From Bacteroides fragilis (lineage in GTDB: Bacteria > Bacillota > Clostridia > Lachnospirales > Lachnospiraceae), in assembly GCA_023664485.1 (NCBI GenBank), contig JAMPFK010000012.1, forward strand, positions 1-64,000: a stretch of DNA of 64,000 nucleotides, written 5' to 3'. Every line of letters begins with the position of its first letter. Position 1 is the stretch's first letter. The notes below the pieces were generated by a model. The model did no database searches. It worked only from the letters and a program-made list of their open reading frames with translations, and was not told where the DNA came from. The position numbers and the translations under genes are program-made. Of this stretch, positions 50,168 through 58,937 are shown piece by piece.

Positions 50168-50178
50168 GAAGTCTCCGC

Positions 50179-50245
50179 GGCATGCGCCAAAGCCAGGCAG
50201 ATCCGGCTTCGGCGCATGCCCGCAGGAATAAAGGGCTTATTCTGC
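50179..50245. other. Two strong adjacent hairpins between the repeat protein gene and recA
   Basis: GGCATGCGCC with GGCGCATGCC (50179-50188, 50211-50220) encloses AAGCC with GGCTT. A second hairpin, GCAG...AATAA with TTATTCTGC, follows at 50222-50245. No T-run follows, so simple termination is doubtful. The rest of the 270-bp spacer holds an A-rich stretch and the recA promoter. Confidence 0.6.
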
Positions 50246-50366
50246 TTTGCATATCCGGCATCTCGCCAACATTTCAAAGCAAAAAAGAAAAAAAGACAGG
50301 AGGGATGCATAAAGGGATATTTATGGGACTGAAAAGATGGTAAAATACAAAAAACAAAAGTAATTA

Positions 50367-50415
50367 TTGACAAAATCGAACATTTGTTTTATTCTGGAAT
50401 AAGAACAAACGTTCT
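50367..50415 (+). promoter_or_regulatory. recA promoter with two LexA-type boxes
   Basis: TTGACA (50367-50372), 17 bp, TATTCT (50390-50395). Box 1, CGAACATTTGTTTT (50377-50390), lies in the spacer. Box 2, AGAACAAACGTTCT (50402-50415), lies at the transcription start. Both fit GAAC, four bases, GTTY. SOS control of recA is expected in Firmicutes. Confidence 0.85.
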
Positions 50416-50437
50416 AAAATGAGAAGGAGAACGAATC

Positions 50438-51595
50438 ATGGAAAGAGAAGAAAAATTAAAGGCATTGGATGCTGCCATCGGGCAGATAGAGAGACAATTT
50501 GGAAAAGGCGCGGTCATGAAGCTCGGCGACCCATCGGTACAGATGAACGTGGAAACCATTCCTACCGGTTCCCTGAGCCTGGATATTGCATTGGGGCTCG
50601 GCGGTATTCCCAAGGGAAGGGTCGTGGAAATATACGGGCCGGAATCCAGCGGTAAAACGACGGTCACGCTGCATATGGTCGCGGAGGTCCAGAAACGGGG
50701 CGGCATTGCAGGCTTTATTGATGCGGAACACGCGCTGGATCCCGTGTATGCGAGAAATATAGGCGTTGACGTAGATAATTTATATATTTCACAGCCGGAT
50801 AACGGCGAGCAGGCATTGGAGATCACGGAAACGATGGTGCGTTCGGGCGCTATTGATATCGTTATTGTGGACTCGGTGGCCGCGCTCGTGCCCAAAGCCG
50901 AAATAGACGGCGATATGGGGGATTCTCATGTGGGGCTGCAGGCGCGGCTGATGTCGCAGGCGCTCCGTAAACTGACGGGCGTTATCAGCAAATCCAACTG
51001 TACGGTAGTTTTTATCAACCAGCTGCGTGAGAAGGTCGGCATTATGTTCGGTAATCCGGAGACAACGACGGGCGGGCGCGCATTGAAATTCTATTCTTCT
51101 GTCAGACTCGATGTCAGAAGAATTGAAGCGTTGAAGCAGGGCGGCGAAGTCATCGGCAACAGAACGAGAGTGAAAGTCGTTAAGAATAAGGTCGCGCCGC
51201 CGTTCAAGGAAGCGGAATTCGATATCATGTTCGGCGAGGGGATTTCCAGCGTCGGCGATATTCTGGATCTGGCGGCCGAGAACGGAATCGTCAATAAGAG
51301 CGGCGCATGGTATGCCTATGATGGAAATAAAATAGGACAGGGCAGGGAGAATGCCAAACAGTATTTAAAAGACAATCCGGAAATCTGCAGCGAGGTGGAA
51401 CGGAAAGTCAGGGAATTGTTCAATCTGGAAGTACCGGGAACCGAAGAGAAAACAGTAAAAGAAAAAGATTCCGAAAAGACGGGAAAGAGTACGAAAGAAA
51501 AACAGACGAGAGAAAAGGCAGCGAAGGAGAAGGCCGAAGAAGTTCAGGCTGCCGGGTCAAAAACCCCGCCGCAGGCAGCGGGAAATCAAATTTGA
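50438..51595 (+). CDS. recA: Recombinase RecA
   Basis: The 385-residue protein has Walker A GPESSGKTTVTLH, Walker B IVIVDSVAALVPKAE, the L1 and L2 regions (GDSHVGLQARLMSQAL and FGNPETTTGGRALKFYSS) and a long Lys/Glu-rich C-terminal tail (about 335-385). It binds single-stranded DNA, drives strand exchange and makes LexA cut itself. AGAAGGAG lies 10-12 nt before the start. recX follows after a structured spacer. Confidence 0.97.
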   Translation: MEREEKLKALDAAIGQIERQFGKGAVMKLGDPSVQMNVETIPTGSLSLDIALGLGGIPKGRVVEIYGPESSGKTTVTLHMVAEVQKRGGIAGFIDAEHALDPVYARNIGVDVDNLYISQPDNGEQALEITETMVRSGAIDIVIVDSVAALVPKAEIDGDMGDSHVGLQARLMSQALRKLTGVISKSNCTVVFINQLREKVGIMFGNPETTTGGRALKFYSSVRLDVRRIEALKQGGEVIGNRTRVKVVKNKVAPPFKEAEFDIMFGEGISSVGDILDLAAENGIVNKSGAWYAYDGNKIGQGRENAKQYLKDNPEICSEVERKVRELFNLEVPGTEEKTVKEKDSEKTGKSTKEKQTREKAAKEKAEEVQAAGSKTPPQAAGNQI

Positions 51596-51601
51596 AACGC
51601 C

Positions 51602-51675
51602 CCGGAAAGCGGGGTATTTGACCTTCGCGGCAGCTGCCAAATGCCTGCAGGCAGTCATTTGGCCCGCTGCTCGCG
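51602..51675 (+). other. Structured recA-recX spacer: small hairpin plus compound inverted repeat
   Basis: CCCCG with CGGGG at about 51600-51614 is a small hairpin. Then CGCGGCAGC (51626-51634) pairs in part with GCTGCTCGCG (51666-51675), and GCCAAATG (51636-51643) pairs fully with CATTTGGC (51656-51663). It may lower recX relative to recA. The downstream binding site AATGGAG resembles that of the dispersed repeats. Confidence 0.6.
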
Positions 51676-51703
51676 GAAATAAAAGAATGGAGCCAGGGAA
51701 TTT

Positions 51704-52321
51704 ATGACGATAACGGAGATTACGGAGGTCAACAAGGCGAGATACAGGGTCACGCTGGATGACGGGACGCATTTTGTTCTATATAAAGGGGAGCTGCATC
51801 GGTTTCAGTTAAAGCAGGACGGCGCGCTTTCAGAAGAGGACTATGAGAGCATCTTTCATGAAATTTTGCCGAAACGGGCGAAACTGCGCTGTATGAATCT
51901 GTTGAAAACGAAGGACTATACGAGAAAACAGCTGGAAGATAAACTGAGGCAGGGAGGATATCCGGCAGAAATTGTTGAGACGGCAATTGCCTGTGTGGAA
52001 TCCTGCGGGTATGTGAATGATGAGAACTATGTCCGAAATTTTATCGAATGTCATCTGCAGACGAGAAGCCGGAAACGGATCGAGAACGATCTGCAGCAGA
52101 AAGGAATTCGCCGGGAGCTGATTTCCCAGGCATTTGACGAATTGTCAGAAGACGGCCTGAAAATGGACGAAACGGCTGTGATACAAAAAATTCTTTTGAA
52201 AAAAAATTTCTGCGCCGGAACAGCGACCGATAAGGAACGGCAGAAAATGTGCGGTTTTCTCTACAGGAAGGGTTTTCAGACAGATGCAATCAGCAGAGCA
52301 CTTCTTCTTGACATAACATAA
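51704..52321 (+). CDS. recX: Regulatory protein RecX
   Basis: The 205-residue helical protein has the three-helix RecX repeats: CMNLLKTKDYTRKQLEDKLRQGGYP, NFIECHLQTRSRKRIENDLQQKGI, and a third near the end (LYRKGFQTDAISRALL). It modulates RecA filaments. It is a direct neighbour of recA, as common. RBS is GGAG or AGGGAA 8-15 nt before the ATG. Confidence 0.92.
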   Translation: MTITEITEVNKARYRVTLDDGTHFVLYKGELHRFQLKQDGALSEEDYESIFHEILPKRAKLRCMNLLKTKDYTRKQLEDKLRQGGYPAEIVETAIACVESCGYVNDENYVRNFIECHLQTRSRKRIENDLQQKGIRRELISQAFDELSEDGLKMDETAVIQKILLKKNFCAGTATDKERQKMCGFLYRKGFQTDAISRALLLDIT

Positions 52322-52358
52322 TTTTCGAGGTAGAATTGAGATGTTGTAGTTCGCTAAT

Positions 52359-52385
52359 TAGAATGTTTTAACCTGGAACATTCTA
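52359..52385. promoter_or_regulatory. Perfect 9-bp inverted repeat upstream of rny
   Basis: TAGAATGTT (52359-52367) and AACATTCTA (52377-52385) are separated by 9 bp. A possible -10 TATGAT lies at 52384-52389. It may be an operator or an RNA hairpin in the rny leader; it lacks a T-run. It is not a LexA-type box. Confidence 0.5.
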
Positions 52386-52431
52386 TGATAGATATGTACA
52401 ATGAAAACCAAATAAGGAGGTGCTCCTGTAA

Positions 52432-53988
52432 ATGCCAACGGGGATAGCGATTGTGGTATCAATACTCCTCACTCTGCTTGTATCGGTTCCGGTGACTGCA
52501 GTGGCCGCGACCAATTACCGAAAGAAGGTAGTGGAAGCGAAGCTTGGAAATGCGGACGAGAAGGCGAGGGAAATTATTGATGAGGCTCTCAAAACGGCTG
52601 AAACGAAGAAGCGGGAAGCGTTGCTTGAAGCGAAAGAGGAAACCATTCATACGAAGAATGAGTTAGACAAAGAAATCAGGGAACGCCGGGCGGAAGCGCA
52701 GCGGTATGAACGCAGAGTTCAGCAGAAGGAAGAGAACATCGATAAGAAAGCGGATGCTATTGAGAAAAAGGAAGCAAGTCTGGCAGCAAGGGAAGAGTCA
52801 CTTGCCAGACAGCGCGAAGAGATTGCAAAGCTGAATGAGCAGAGATTACAGGAACTGGAGCGAATCTCAGGTTTAACCTCCGAACAGGCAAAAGATTATT
52901 TATTGAAAATTGTTGAAGATGAAGTGAAACATGAAGCCGCTGTTATGATTAAGGAAGTGGAAAGCAGGGCGAAGGAAGAAGCAGATAAGAAAGCGAAGGA
53001 ATATGTTGTTACAGCCATCCAGAAATGTGCTGCAGACCATGTTTCCGAAACGACTATATCTGTTGTACAGCTTCCAAACGATGAGATGAAAGGGAGAATC
53101 ATTGGTAGAGAGGGACGTAATATCAGGACCCTCGAAACGATGACCGGTGTGGATCTGATTATCGATGATACGCCGGAAGCAGTTATCTTATCAGGATTTG
53201 ATCCCATCCGCCGTGAGGTCGCAAGAATTGCGCTTGAAAAACTGATCGTAGACGGACGGATCCACCCGGCCAGAATCGAGGAAATGGTCGAAAAGGCGCA
53301 AAAAGAAGTGGAAGTAATGATTAAAGAAGAAGGTGAGGCCGCTACGCTGGAAGTAGGCGTACATGGCGTTCATCCGGAGCTTGTCAGATTACTTGGTAAG
53401 ATGAAGTTTAGAACCAGTTATGGACAGAACGCACTGAAACATTCGATTGAGGTTGCTCAGTTATCCGGTCTGTTGGCAGCGGAGATGGGATTAGACGTCA
53501 GAGTTGCCAAACGTGCCGGTCTTTTGCATGATATCGGTAAAGCAGTCGATCATGAAATGGAAGGTTCTCATATTCAGCTGGGTGTTGAGCTTTGTAGAAA
53601 ATACAAAGAGTCGCCAATCGTTATTAATGCAGTAGAGTCTCATCATGGTGATGTTGAGCCTCAGACCCTGATTGCATGCCTGGTACAGGCAGCAGATACG
53701 ATTTCCGCTGCAAGACCGGGTGCGAGAAGAGAGACATTAGAAACATATACGAGCAGGTTAAAACAATTAGAAGACATTACAAACAATTTCAAAGGTGTTG
53801 ATAAATCTTTTGCTATTCAGGCAGGTAGAGAGATTCGTGTTATGGTAGTTCCAGAACAGATTACGGATTCTGACATGGTATTGCTCGCAAGAGACATTTC
53901 CAGGCAGATTGAAGCTGAATTGGAATATCCCGGTCAGATTAAGGTCAATGTAATCCGCGAAAGCCGCGTTATCGACTACGCTAAATAG
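52432..53988 (+). CDS. rny: Ribonuclease Y
   Basis: The 518-residue protein has an N-terminal membrane helix (about 3-25), a long coiled coil (about 30-200), a KH domain (DEMKGRIIGREGRNIRTLETMTG) and an HD domain with AGLLHDIGKAVDHE and VESHHGDVEPQ. It starts bulk mRNA decay from the membrane. The ATG follows AAGGAGGTG. Length and order are typical. It is followed by a strong terminator. Confidence 0.96.
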   Translation: MPTGIAIVVSILLTLLVSVPVTAVAATNYRKKVVEAKLGNADEKAREIIDEALKTAETKKREALLEAKEETIHTKNELDKEIRERRAEAQRYERRVQQKEENIDKKADAIEKKEASLAAREESLARQREEIAKLNEQRLQELERISGLTSEQAKDYLLKIVEDEVKHEAAVMIKEVESRAKEEADKKAKEYVVTAIQKCAADHVSETTISVVQLPNDEMKGRIIGREGRNIRTLETMTGVDLIIDDTPEAVILSGFDPIRREVARIALEKLIVDGRIHPARIEEMVEKAQKEVEVMIKEEGEAATLEVGVHGVHPELVRLLGKMKFRTSYGQNALKHSIEVAQLSGLLAAEMGLDVRVAKRAGLLHDIGKAVDHEMEGSHIQLGVELCRKYKESPIVINAVESHHGDVEPQTLIACLVQAADTISAARPGARRETLETYTSRLKQLEDITNNFKGVDKSFAIQAGREIRVMVVPEQITDSDMVLLARDISRQIEAELEYPGQIKVNVIRESRVIDYAK

Positions 53989-53994
53989 TGCATA

Positions 53995-54026
53995 AAACTC
54001 TGTGGAGAAATTCACAGAGTTTTTTT
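53995..54026 (+). terminator. Terminator after rny
   Basis: AAACTCTGTG (53995-54004), loop, CACAGAGTTT (54013-54022) and a run of T. Confidence 0.92.
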
Positions 54027-54058
54027 CTGCAAAAACTTTGAAAAAAGAAAATTTTCCC

Positions 54059-54087
54059 TTGTCTTTGTAAATACTTTGTAGTAGAAT
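54059..54087 (+). promoter_or_regulatory. Promoter of the aminotransferase gene
   Basis: TTGTCT (54059-54064), 17 bp, TAGAAT (54082-54087), each one base off or two off consensus. It follows the rny terminator. Confidence 0.6.
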
Positions 54088-54157
54088 AGTTGCCAGTGTA
54101 TGATTGTATACAATTATCCAGTCGTACAAGATATAGACTTTATAGTTTGCAATACGG

Positions 54158-54188
54158 ACGCACAAATCCGCAAGCTGAGAAAGGAGCA
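54158..54188 (+). repeat. Degenerate copy F of the dispersed hairpin-RBS repeat
   Basis: ACGCACAAATCCGCAAGCTG followed by AGAAAGGAGCAG matches the distal part of copies A and E (GCGCCCAAATTCGCAGGCT and AAGCTGAGAGAAAGGA). The first palindrome is absent. It again supplies the ribosome binding site of the next gene. Confidence 0.5.
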
Positions 54189-54199
54189 GAATTATCGTT

Positions 54200-55489
54200 A
54201 TGAAGCCTTACAAAGAGATGAACAAAGAAGAACTTGTGTTATTAAAAGGAGAGCTTGAGAAAAAATTTGATGAGGCAAAAAGTAAGGGATTGAAGCTGGA
54301 TATGTCCAGAGGAAAACAGTCTACTGCACAGCTCGATATGACGATGGGCATTATGAATGTTTTTGATTCCGACGCCGTTCTGAAAACGGCGGATGGCGTT
54401 GATTGTAGAAATTATGGATTGATGGACGGCATTCCGGAAGTCAAGAAGCTTCTCGGAGATATGATAGGAGTGCCGGCGCAGAACATGCTCGTATATGGGA
54501 ATTCCAGCTTGAGCGTTATGTACGATGCGGTTTCTCATTCCGTGACGCATGGCGTTATGGGCAGTACGCCGTGGTGTAAACTGGATAAGGTAAAATTTTT
54601 ATGTCCGGTTCCGGGATACGACAGACATTTTAAGATTACAGAATATTTCGGCATCGAAATGATCAATATTCCGATGACGGCGGACGGGCCGGATATGGAT
54701 CTGGTGGAGAAGTATGTGAACGGGGACGAGGCCGTTAAAGGCATCTGGTGCGTTCCCAAGTATTCCAATCCGCAGGGAATTTCTTATTCGGACGAGACGG
54801 TCAGACGGTTTGCCAATTTAAAACCGGCGGCAGAGGATTTCAGGGTTTACTGGGATAACGCTTATGCCGTTCATCATTTATATGACGATCGGCAGGATGA
54901 GATCCTGGAAATTCTCAGCGAATGCGAGAAAGCCGGAAACCCGGATATGGTATTTGAATTCTGTTCGACTTCCAAGGTAAGCTTTGCGGGCGGCGGAATC
55001 GCCGGAATGGCGGCTTCCCCTGCGAATCTCGATTATATCAGGGAGGGCGTAACGGTGCGGACGATCGGTTATGATAAAATCAACCAGCTCCGTCATGTGA
55101 AATATTTCAGGGATATCGACGGCATACGGGAGCATATGAGGAAGCATGCCGCGATTATCCGCCCTAAGTTCGAGGCGGTGTTAGAGGTAATGGATAAGGA
55201 AATCGGCGGCCTTGGCATCGGCGAATGGAATAAGCCGGTAGGCGGATATTTTATCTCTTTTGAGGCGATGGAGGGCTGTGCGAAGGCGATCGTGGCAAAA
55301 TGTAAAGAGGCGGGCGTCGTCCTGACCGGCGCAGGAGCTACCTATCCTTATGGAAAAGATCCGAAAGACAGCAATATCCGGATCGCGCCGACTTTCCCCA
55401 CACCGGAAGAAATGGCGGCGGCGACAGATCTGTTCGTGCTCTGCGTGAAGTTAGTCAGCGTGAACAAATTGCTCGGAGAGGCTTTATGA
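54200..55489 (+). CDS. PLP-dependent aminotransferase, class I/II (MocR-type aspartate aminotransferase)
   Basis: The 429-residue enzyme has the PLP Lys in FCSTSKVSFAGGGIAGMA, the substrate/phosphate region PKYSNPQGISYSDETVRRFA and WDNAYAVHHLY with the cofactor Asp and Tyr. It resembles the stand-alone aminotransferase branch annotated as aspartate or branched aminotransferase (PF12897) in Clostridia. Exact amino acid unknown. It has its own promoter, and a Nudix gene follows 33 bp later. Confidence 0.85.
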   Translation: MKPYKEMNKEELVLLKGELEKKFDEAKSKGLKLDMSRGKQSTAQLDMTMGIMNVFDSDAVLKTADGVDCRNYGLMDGIPEVKKLLGDMIGVPAQNMLVYGNSSLSVMYDAVSHSVTHGVMGSTPWCKLDKVKFLCPVPGYDRHFKITEYFGIEMINIPMTADGPDMDLVEKYVNGDEAVKGIWCVPKYSNPQGISYSDETVRRFANLKPAAEDFRVYWDNAYAVHHLYDDRQDEILEILSECEKAGNPDMVFEFCSTSKVSFAGGGIAGMAASPANLDYIREGVTVRTIGYDKINQLRHVKYFRDIDGIREHMRKHAAIIRPKFEAVLEVMDKEIGGLGIGEWNKPVGGYFISFEAMEGCAKAIVAKCKEAGVVLTGAGATYPYGKDPKDSNIRIAPTFPTPEEMAAATDLFVLCVKLVSVNKLLGEAL

Positions 55490-55522
55490 ATATGATGTGG
55501 GATAGAAGAATGGAGGATTCGT

Positions 55523-56059
55523 ATGGAGAAATTTGAACGCCTGGAAAGAACCCTGATTCATAAGGGTGCGATTATCGATTATTATCAGGATACGGTCAAG
55601 GTGCCTAATGGAAATATTGTAAAATGGGATTTTATCGGCCATAAGGGCGCGGCGGCGGTCGTAGCGGTCAATGCGGAGGGAAAGCTTTTGATGGTAAGGC
55701 AGTACCGCAATGCGTTGGACAGAGAGACGCTGGAAATACCTGCGGGCGGGCTGGAAGGCGCCGATGAACCGACGGACGTGGCGGCGGCGAGAGAGCTGGA
55801 AGAGGAAACGGGCTATAAAGCCGGCAAGCTGGAACTTTTGATGACGCTTAGGACAACGGTAGCTTTCTGCAACGAAAAAATAGATGTCTATGTGGCTACA
55901 GATCTACAGCCGAGCAGACAGCATTTGGATGAGGACGAATTTATCAATGTAGAGGCTCATGATATCGAGGAACTGGCGCAGATGGTTTATGACTGTAAAA
56001 TCCAGGACGGCAAGACCGTATCGTCGATTATGGCTTATAAGAACAAGTACTGCAAATAG
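55523..56059 (+). CDS. Nudix hydrolase, ADP-ribose pyrophosphatase type
   Basis: The 178-residue protein has a full Nudix box, GGLEGADEPTDVAAARELEEETGY, split here as GGLEGADE, PTDVAAA and RELEEETGY. The N-terminal VKVPNGNIVKWDFIGHKGAAAVV part and QYRNALDRETLEIPAG fit ADP-ribose pyrophosphatases. It should cut ADP-ribose to AMP and ribose 5-phosphate. The site GAATGGAGGATTCGT precedes the ATG. Confidence 0.88.
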   Translation: MEKFERLERTLIHKGAIIDYYQDTVKVPNGNIVKWDFIGHKGAAAVVAVNAEGKLLMVRQYRNALDRETLEIPAGGLEGADEPTDVAAARELEEETGYKAGKLELLMTLRTTVAFCNEKIDVYVATDLQPSRQHLDEDEFINVEAHDIEELAQMVYDCKIQDGKTVSSIMAYKNKYCK

Positions 56060-56138
56060 CTTTGAACGATATTTTGATACCATGTATATAGATGCCTGAC
56101 CCAACATATATTTAGTTAGTTGGAAAGAAGGCGTGTGT

Positions 56139-56744
56139 ATGATAACGAGACAAATGAATAAGGGTGGTTATTATCTGCTGTATTTGTTCATGACAGGTCT
56201 GTTTCTTGGAATCTTGTTTGTGAATGTCCGGCATGACGTCTGGGTGAAAGAGGACGGTCTTTTAAATGCGGCGATGATAAAGCAGCTGCAGAACAGCGAA
56301 TTCGACGGAAATTATCTGTTTGCCAATATTGCGCGCAGCAGGGTTTCCACGGTGCTGATTATCGGTATGCTTGCAACCACCATGATAGGACTTCCGATCG
56401 TATGCGGATATATCTGCTATTTAGGGGCCAGCGCTGGCTGTATCCTTTCGATAGCAGTCATCCGCTATGGTATCAGAGGTCTTTTTTTCATGGCGGCCAG
56501 CGTTTTTCCGCAGGGATTGCTACTGATACCGGGATATTTTCTGCTTTTTCGATGGGGGCTGGACTGTAACCGCAGCCTCTATGGAAAAATTGACGGTTTG
56601 GAAGGACGTTATCTTATTGGGAAGCAATTTATTTTAACGAAGGGAATCAAACTTGCCGGAATCGTAATGATCGTTGTTCTCGGCTGTTTGATAGAAAGTT
56701 ATGTAAACCCTAAAATTTTGCAATTTTTCTTAAAAATTTTTTAA
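56139..56744 (+). CDS. spoIIM: Stage II sporulation protein M-like membrane protein
   Basis: From ATG 56139, 7 nt behind AAGAAGG, the protein has 201 residues and about five helices. The SpoIIM/DUF95 pattern is clear: GLFLGILFVNV, an extended loop, FPQGLLLIPGYFLLFRWG and the ESYVNPKIL end. SpoIIM joins SpoIID and SpoIIP to thin septal peptidoglycan so the mother cell can engulf the forespore. In Bacillus it is also found next to the Nudix gene and xerD, so the order is conserved. A GTG at 56133 is a weaker start. Confidence 0.9.
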   Translation: MITRQMNKGGYYLLYLFMTGLFLGILFVNVRHDVWVKEDGLLNAAMIKQLQNSEFDGNYLFANIARSRVSTVLIIGMLATTMIGLPIVCGYICYLGASAGCILSIAVIRYGIRGLFFMAASVFPQGLLLIPGYFLLFRWGLDCNRSLYGKIDGLEGRYLIGKQFILTKGIKLAGIVMIVVLGCLIESYVNPKILQFFLKIF

Positions 56745-56855
56745 TATTTTTTAACAATTTCTCAATATATAGTAGACATAAAATATGGCCGGACGATATG
56801 TTGTACTTAGGTGTGAAAGTGACGGAAATGCCCGAAAAATCGGCAAAAAATCCAT

Positions 56856-56884
56856 TTGCTTTTCTCAAAATTTCTGCTTATAAT
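56856..56884 (+). promoter_or_regulatory. Promoter of the xer-type recombinase gene
   Basis: TTGCTT (56856-56861), 17 bp, TATAAT (56879-56884). It lies in the 196-bp AT-rich spacer behind spoIIM. Confidence 0.75.
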
Positions 56885-56940
56885 GTTAAAAGGACATTGG
56901 TTTCATTAACATAAAACCAAAGGGAAAGGCTTCCGGATTT

Positions 56941-57822
56941 ATGGAAAAAGAAATTACGGCATTTATATCTTATTTACATAACATAAAGAAAACTTCAAAC
57001 AATACGGAGCTGTCATATAAAAGGGATCTGGAGAAACTGGAGAACTTTATGGCGCAGAAAGGTATTCGAAATGCCGATGATGTAACGGAAGGGGCGCTGA
57101 ACGAATATATACAATATCTGGAGGACAGCCATTTCGCTGCGGCTACGGTATCAAGAAACGTCGCGTCCATTAAGGCATTCTATCATTTTTTGCTGCGTGA
57201 GGGAATCGTGAAGGAGGATGTATCCGGGAATTTAAAGGCGCCAAAGATCGAGAAGAAAATACCGGAGGTGATGTCGCCCGAAGAGGTGGTGCGGCTTTTG
57301 GAACAGCCGGGCGGTGATTCTCCCAAAGAGATTCGGGACAAAGCAATGCTGGAGCTTTTATATGCAACGGGGATCCGCGTATCGGAGCTGATTACATTGA
57401 AGATTTCGGATGTGAATATGCCGATGAATTTCCTGATCTGCCATGCCGGAAAAGAGCGGATCATTCCTTTTGGAAGCGCGGCGAAAAAGGCGCTCGAAAG
57501 ATATCTTGACGGTGTAAGGGATTCCATGATAGAGGATAAAAAATCGGATATCCTGTTTGCGAACTGTTCCGGCCTGCCCATGAGCAGGCAGGGATTTTGG
57601 AAGCTAATCAAGCATTATGCACAGAAAGCGGGTATCAAGGCGGATATCACGCCCCATACCCTGCGTCATTCTTTTGCCGCTCATTTGGTGGAGAATGGAG
57701 CCGATTTAAAGAGTGTGCAGGAGATGCTTGGCCATTCTGATATTTCGACGACACAGATTTATGCCCATTTGAACCGCAACCATATCAGGGAAGTATATGC
57801 AAAGGCCCATCCGAGAGGATGA
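56941..57822 (+). CDS. xerD: Tyrosine recombinase XerD
   Basis: The 293-residue protein has an N-terminal SAM-like core-binding domain (about 1-90) and a catalytic domain with Arg146 in ATGIRVSEL, HTLRHSFAAHL, LGHSDISTTQ and Tyr274 in QIYAHLNR. It should resolve chromosome dimers at dif. The place after spoIIM and Nudix matches Bacillus xerD (ripX). The stop codon lies in the terminator. Confidence 0.92.
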   Translation: MEKEITAFISYLHNIKKTSNNTELSYKRDLEKLENFMAQKGIRNADDVTEGALNEYIQYLEDSHFAAATVSRNVASIKAFYHFLLREGIVKEDVSGNLKAPKIEKKIPEVMSPEEVVRLLEQPGGDSPKEIRDKAMLELLYATGIRVSELITLKISDVNMPMNFLICHAGKERIIPFGSAAKKALERYLDGVRDSMIEDKKSDILFANCSGLPMSRQGFWKLIKHYAQKAGIKADITPHTLRHSFAAHLVENGADLKSVQEMLGHSDISTTQIYAHLNRNHIREVYAKAHPRG

Positions 57823-57831
57823 GCCTTTTTT
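57801..57831 (+). terminator. Terminator overlapping the xerD end
   Basis: AAAGGCCCATCC (57801-57812), loop GAGA, GGATGAGCCTTT (57817-57828) with one mismatch and T. The TGA stop of xerD is inside the right arm. Confidence 0.85.
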
Positions 57832-57867
57832 AAACAAAACAGCTTCCGGTCGTTTCTGTAAAGAGCG

Positions 57868-58896
57868 CTAACACAGTTCCGCGATGTCATAGATCAGCTT
57901 TTCGGAGTCAGCCCAGCCAAGGCAGGGATCCGTAATGGATTTTCCATAGATACCTTCTCCGATTTTCTGACAGCCTTCTTCCAGATAGCTTTCGATCATG
58001 ACGCCTTTTACGAGGCCGCGGATATCGGCGCTTAATTTTCGGCTGTGCAGGACCTCTTTGACGATTCTGATCTGCTGGGCGTACTCTTTATTGGAGTTGC
58101 TGTGATTGGCATCGATGATACAGGCGGGATTGACCAGATCCTGCTCCTGATACAGGGCGAGCAGTCTGATTAAGTCTTCATAGTGGTAATTGGGCAGGCT
58201 CTGTCCATGCTTGTTGACCGCGCCGCGCAGTACCGTATGGGCCAGCGGATTGCCGCTCGTTCTTACCTCATATCCGCGATAGATAAAGGAATGGGGGTGC
58301 TGTGCCGCATAGACGGAGTTCAGCATGACGGAAAGCGCGCCGCTGGTCGGATTTTTCATGCCGCTGGCAACGTTGAAGCCGCTTACGGTCATACGGTGCT
58401 GCTGATCCTCTACCGAACGCGCTCCGATGGCTACATAGGAGAGGATATCTTCTACATAGCCCCAGTTGTCGGGATAAAGCATTTCGTCCGCGGCCGTCAG
58501 CCCGGACTCCTCCATTGCGCGTATGTGCATTTTCCGCATAGCGATCAGTCCCGCGGTGAAATCCGGTTTTTTCTCCGGGTCGGGCTGGCTGACGATGCCT
58601 TTATAGCCTTCTCCGGTCGTCCGCGGTTTGTTCGTGTAGATTCTCGGAATCAGAATCAGCCTGTCTTTTACTTTTTCGTTGACTTTGGCGAGGCGGCTGA
58701 TGTAATCGCATACAGCGTCCTCGTTATCTGCGGAACAAGGGCCGATGATGACCAGAAATTTGCTGCTTTTACCGGTGATCACATCGCTGACTTCCTTATC
58801 CCTCTGTTTTTTCAGTTCGGCGAGATGCGCCGGAACCGGAAAATCTTTTCTGATTTCATCCGGTGTCGGAAGATGGCTGATAAATTGAAATGACAT
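57868..58896 (-). CDS. aroF: 3-deoxy-7-phosphoheptulonate synthase (DAHP synthase, AroFGH type)
   Basis: The protein has 342 residues from ATG 58896 (MSFQFISHLPTPDEIRKDFP). Class I DAHP synthase motifs are present: IIGPCSADNEDAV, RIYTNKPRTTGEGYKG, ARSVEDQQHRM, NPTSGALSVMLNSV and DANHSNSNKEYAQQ. It joins phosphoenolpyruvate and erythrose 4-phosphate, the first step to aromatic amino acids. The type is the feedback-controlled one. A longer frame upstream covers the promoter and a structured leader and was rejected. Other aro genes are not nearby. Confidence 0.94.
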   Translation of the reverse strand: MSFQFISHLPTPDEIRKDFPVPAHLAELKKQRDKEVSDVITGKSSKFLVIIGPCSADNEDAVCDYISRLAKVNEKVKDRLILIPRIYTNKPRTTGEGYKGIVSQPDPEKKPDFTAGLIAMRKMHIRAMEESGLTAADEMLYPDNWGYVEDILSYVAIGARSVEDQQHRMTVSGFNVASGMKNPTSGALSVMLNSVYAAQHPHSFIYRGYEVRTSGNPLAHTVLRGAVNKHGQSLPNYHYEDLIRLLALYQEQDLVNPACIIDANHSNSNKEYAQQIRIVKEVLHSRKLSADIRGLVKGVMIESYLEEGCQKIGEGIYGKSITDPCLGWADSEKLIYDIAELC

Positions 58897-58937
58897 TTCT
58901 GTTCGGGCTCCCTTCTTTTGTCTATGGATTGGGTTAC

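Noticed and set aside
50305..50343. 12-codon frame behind AGGAGG upstream of recA
   Set aside because: The ATG is only about 1 nt from the binding site and the peptide has no support.
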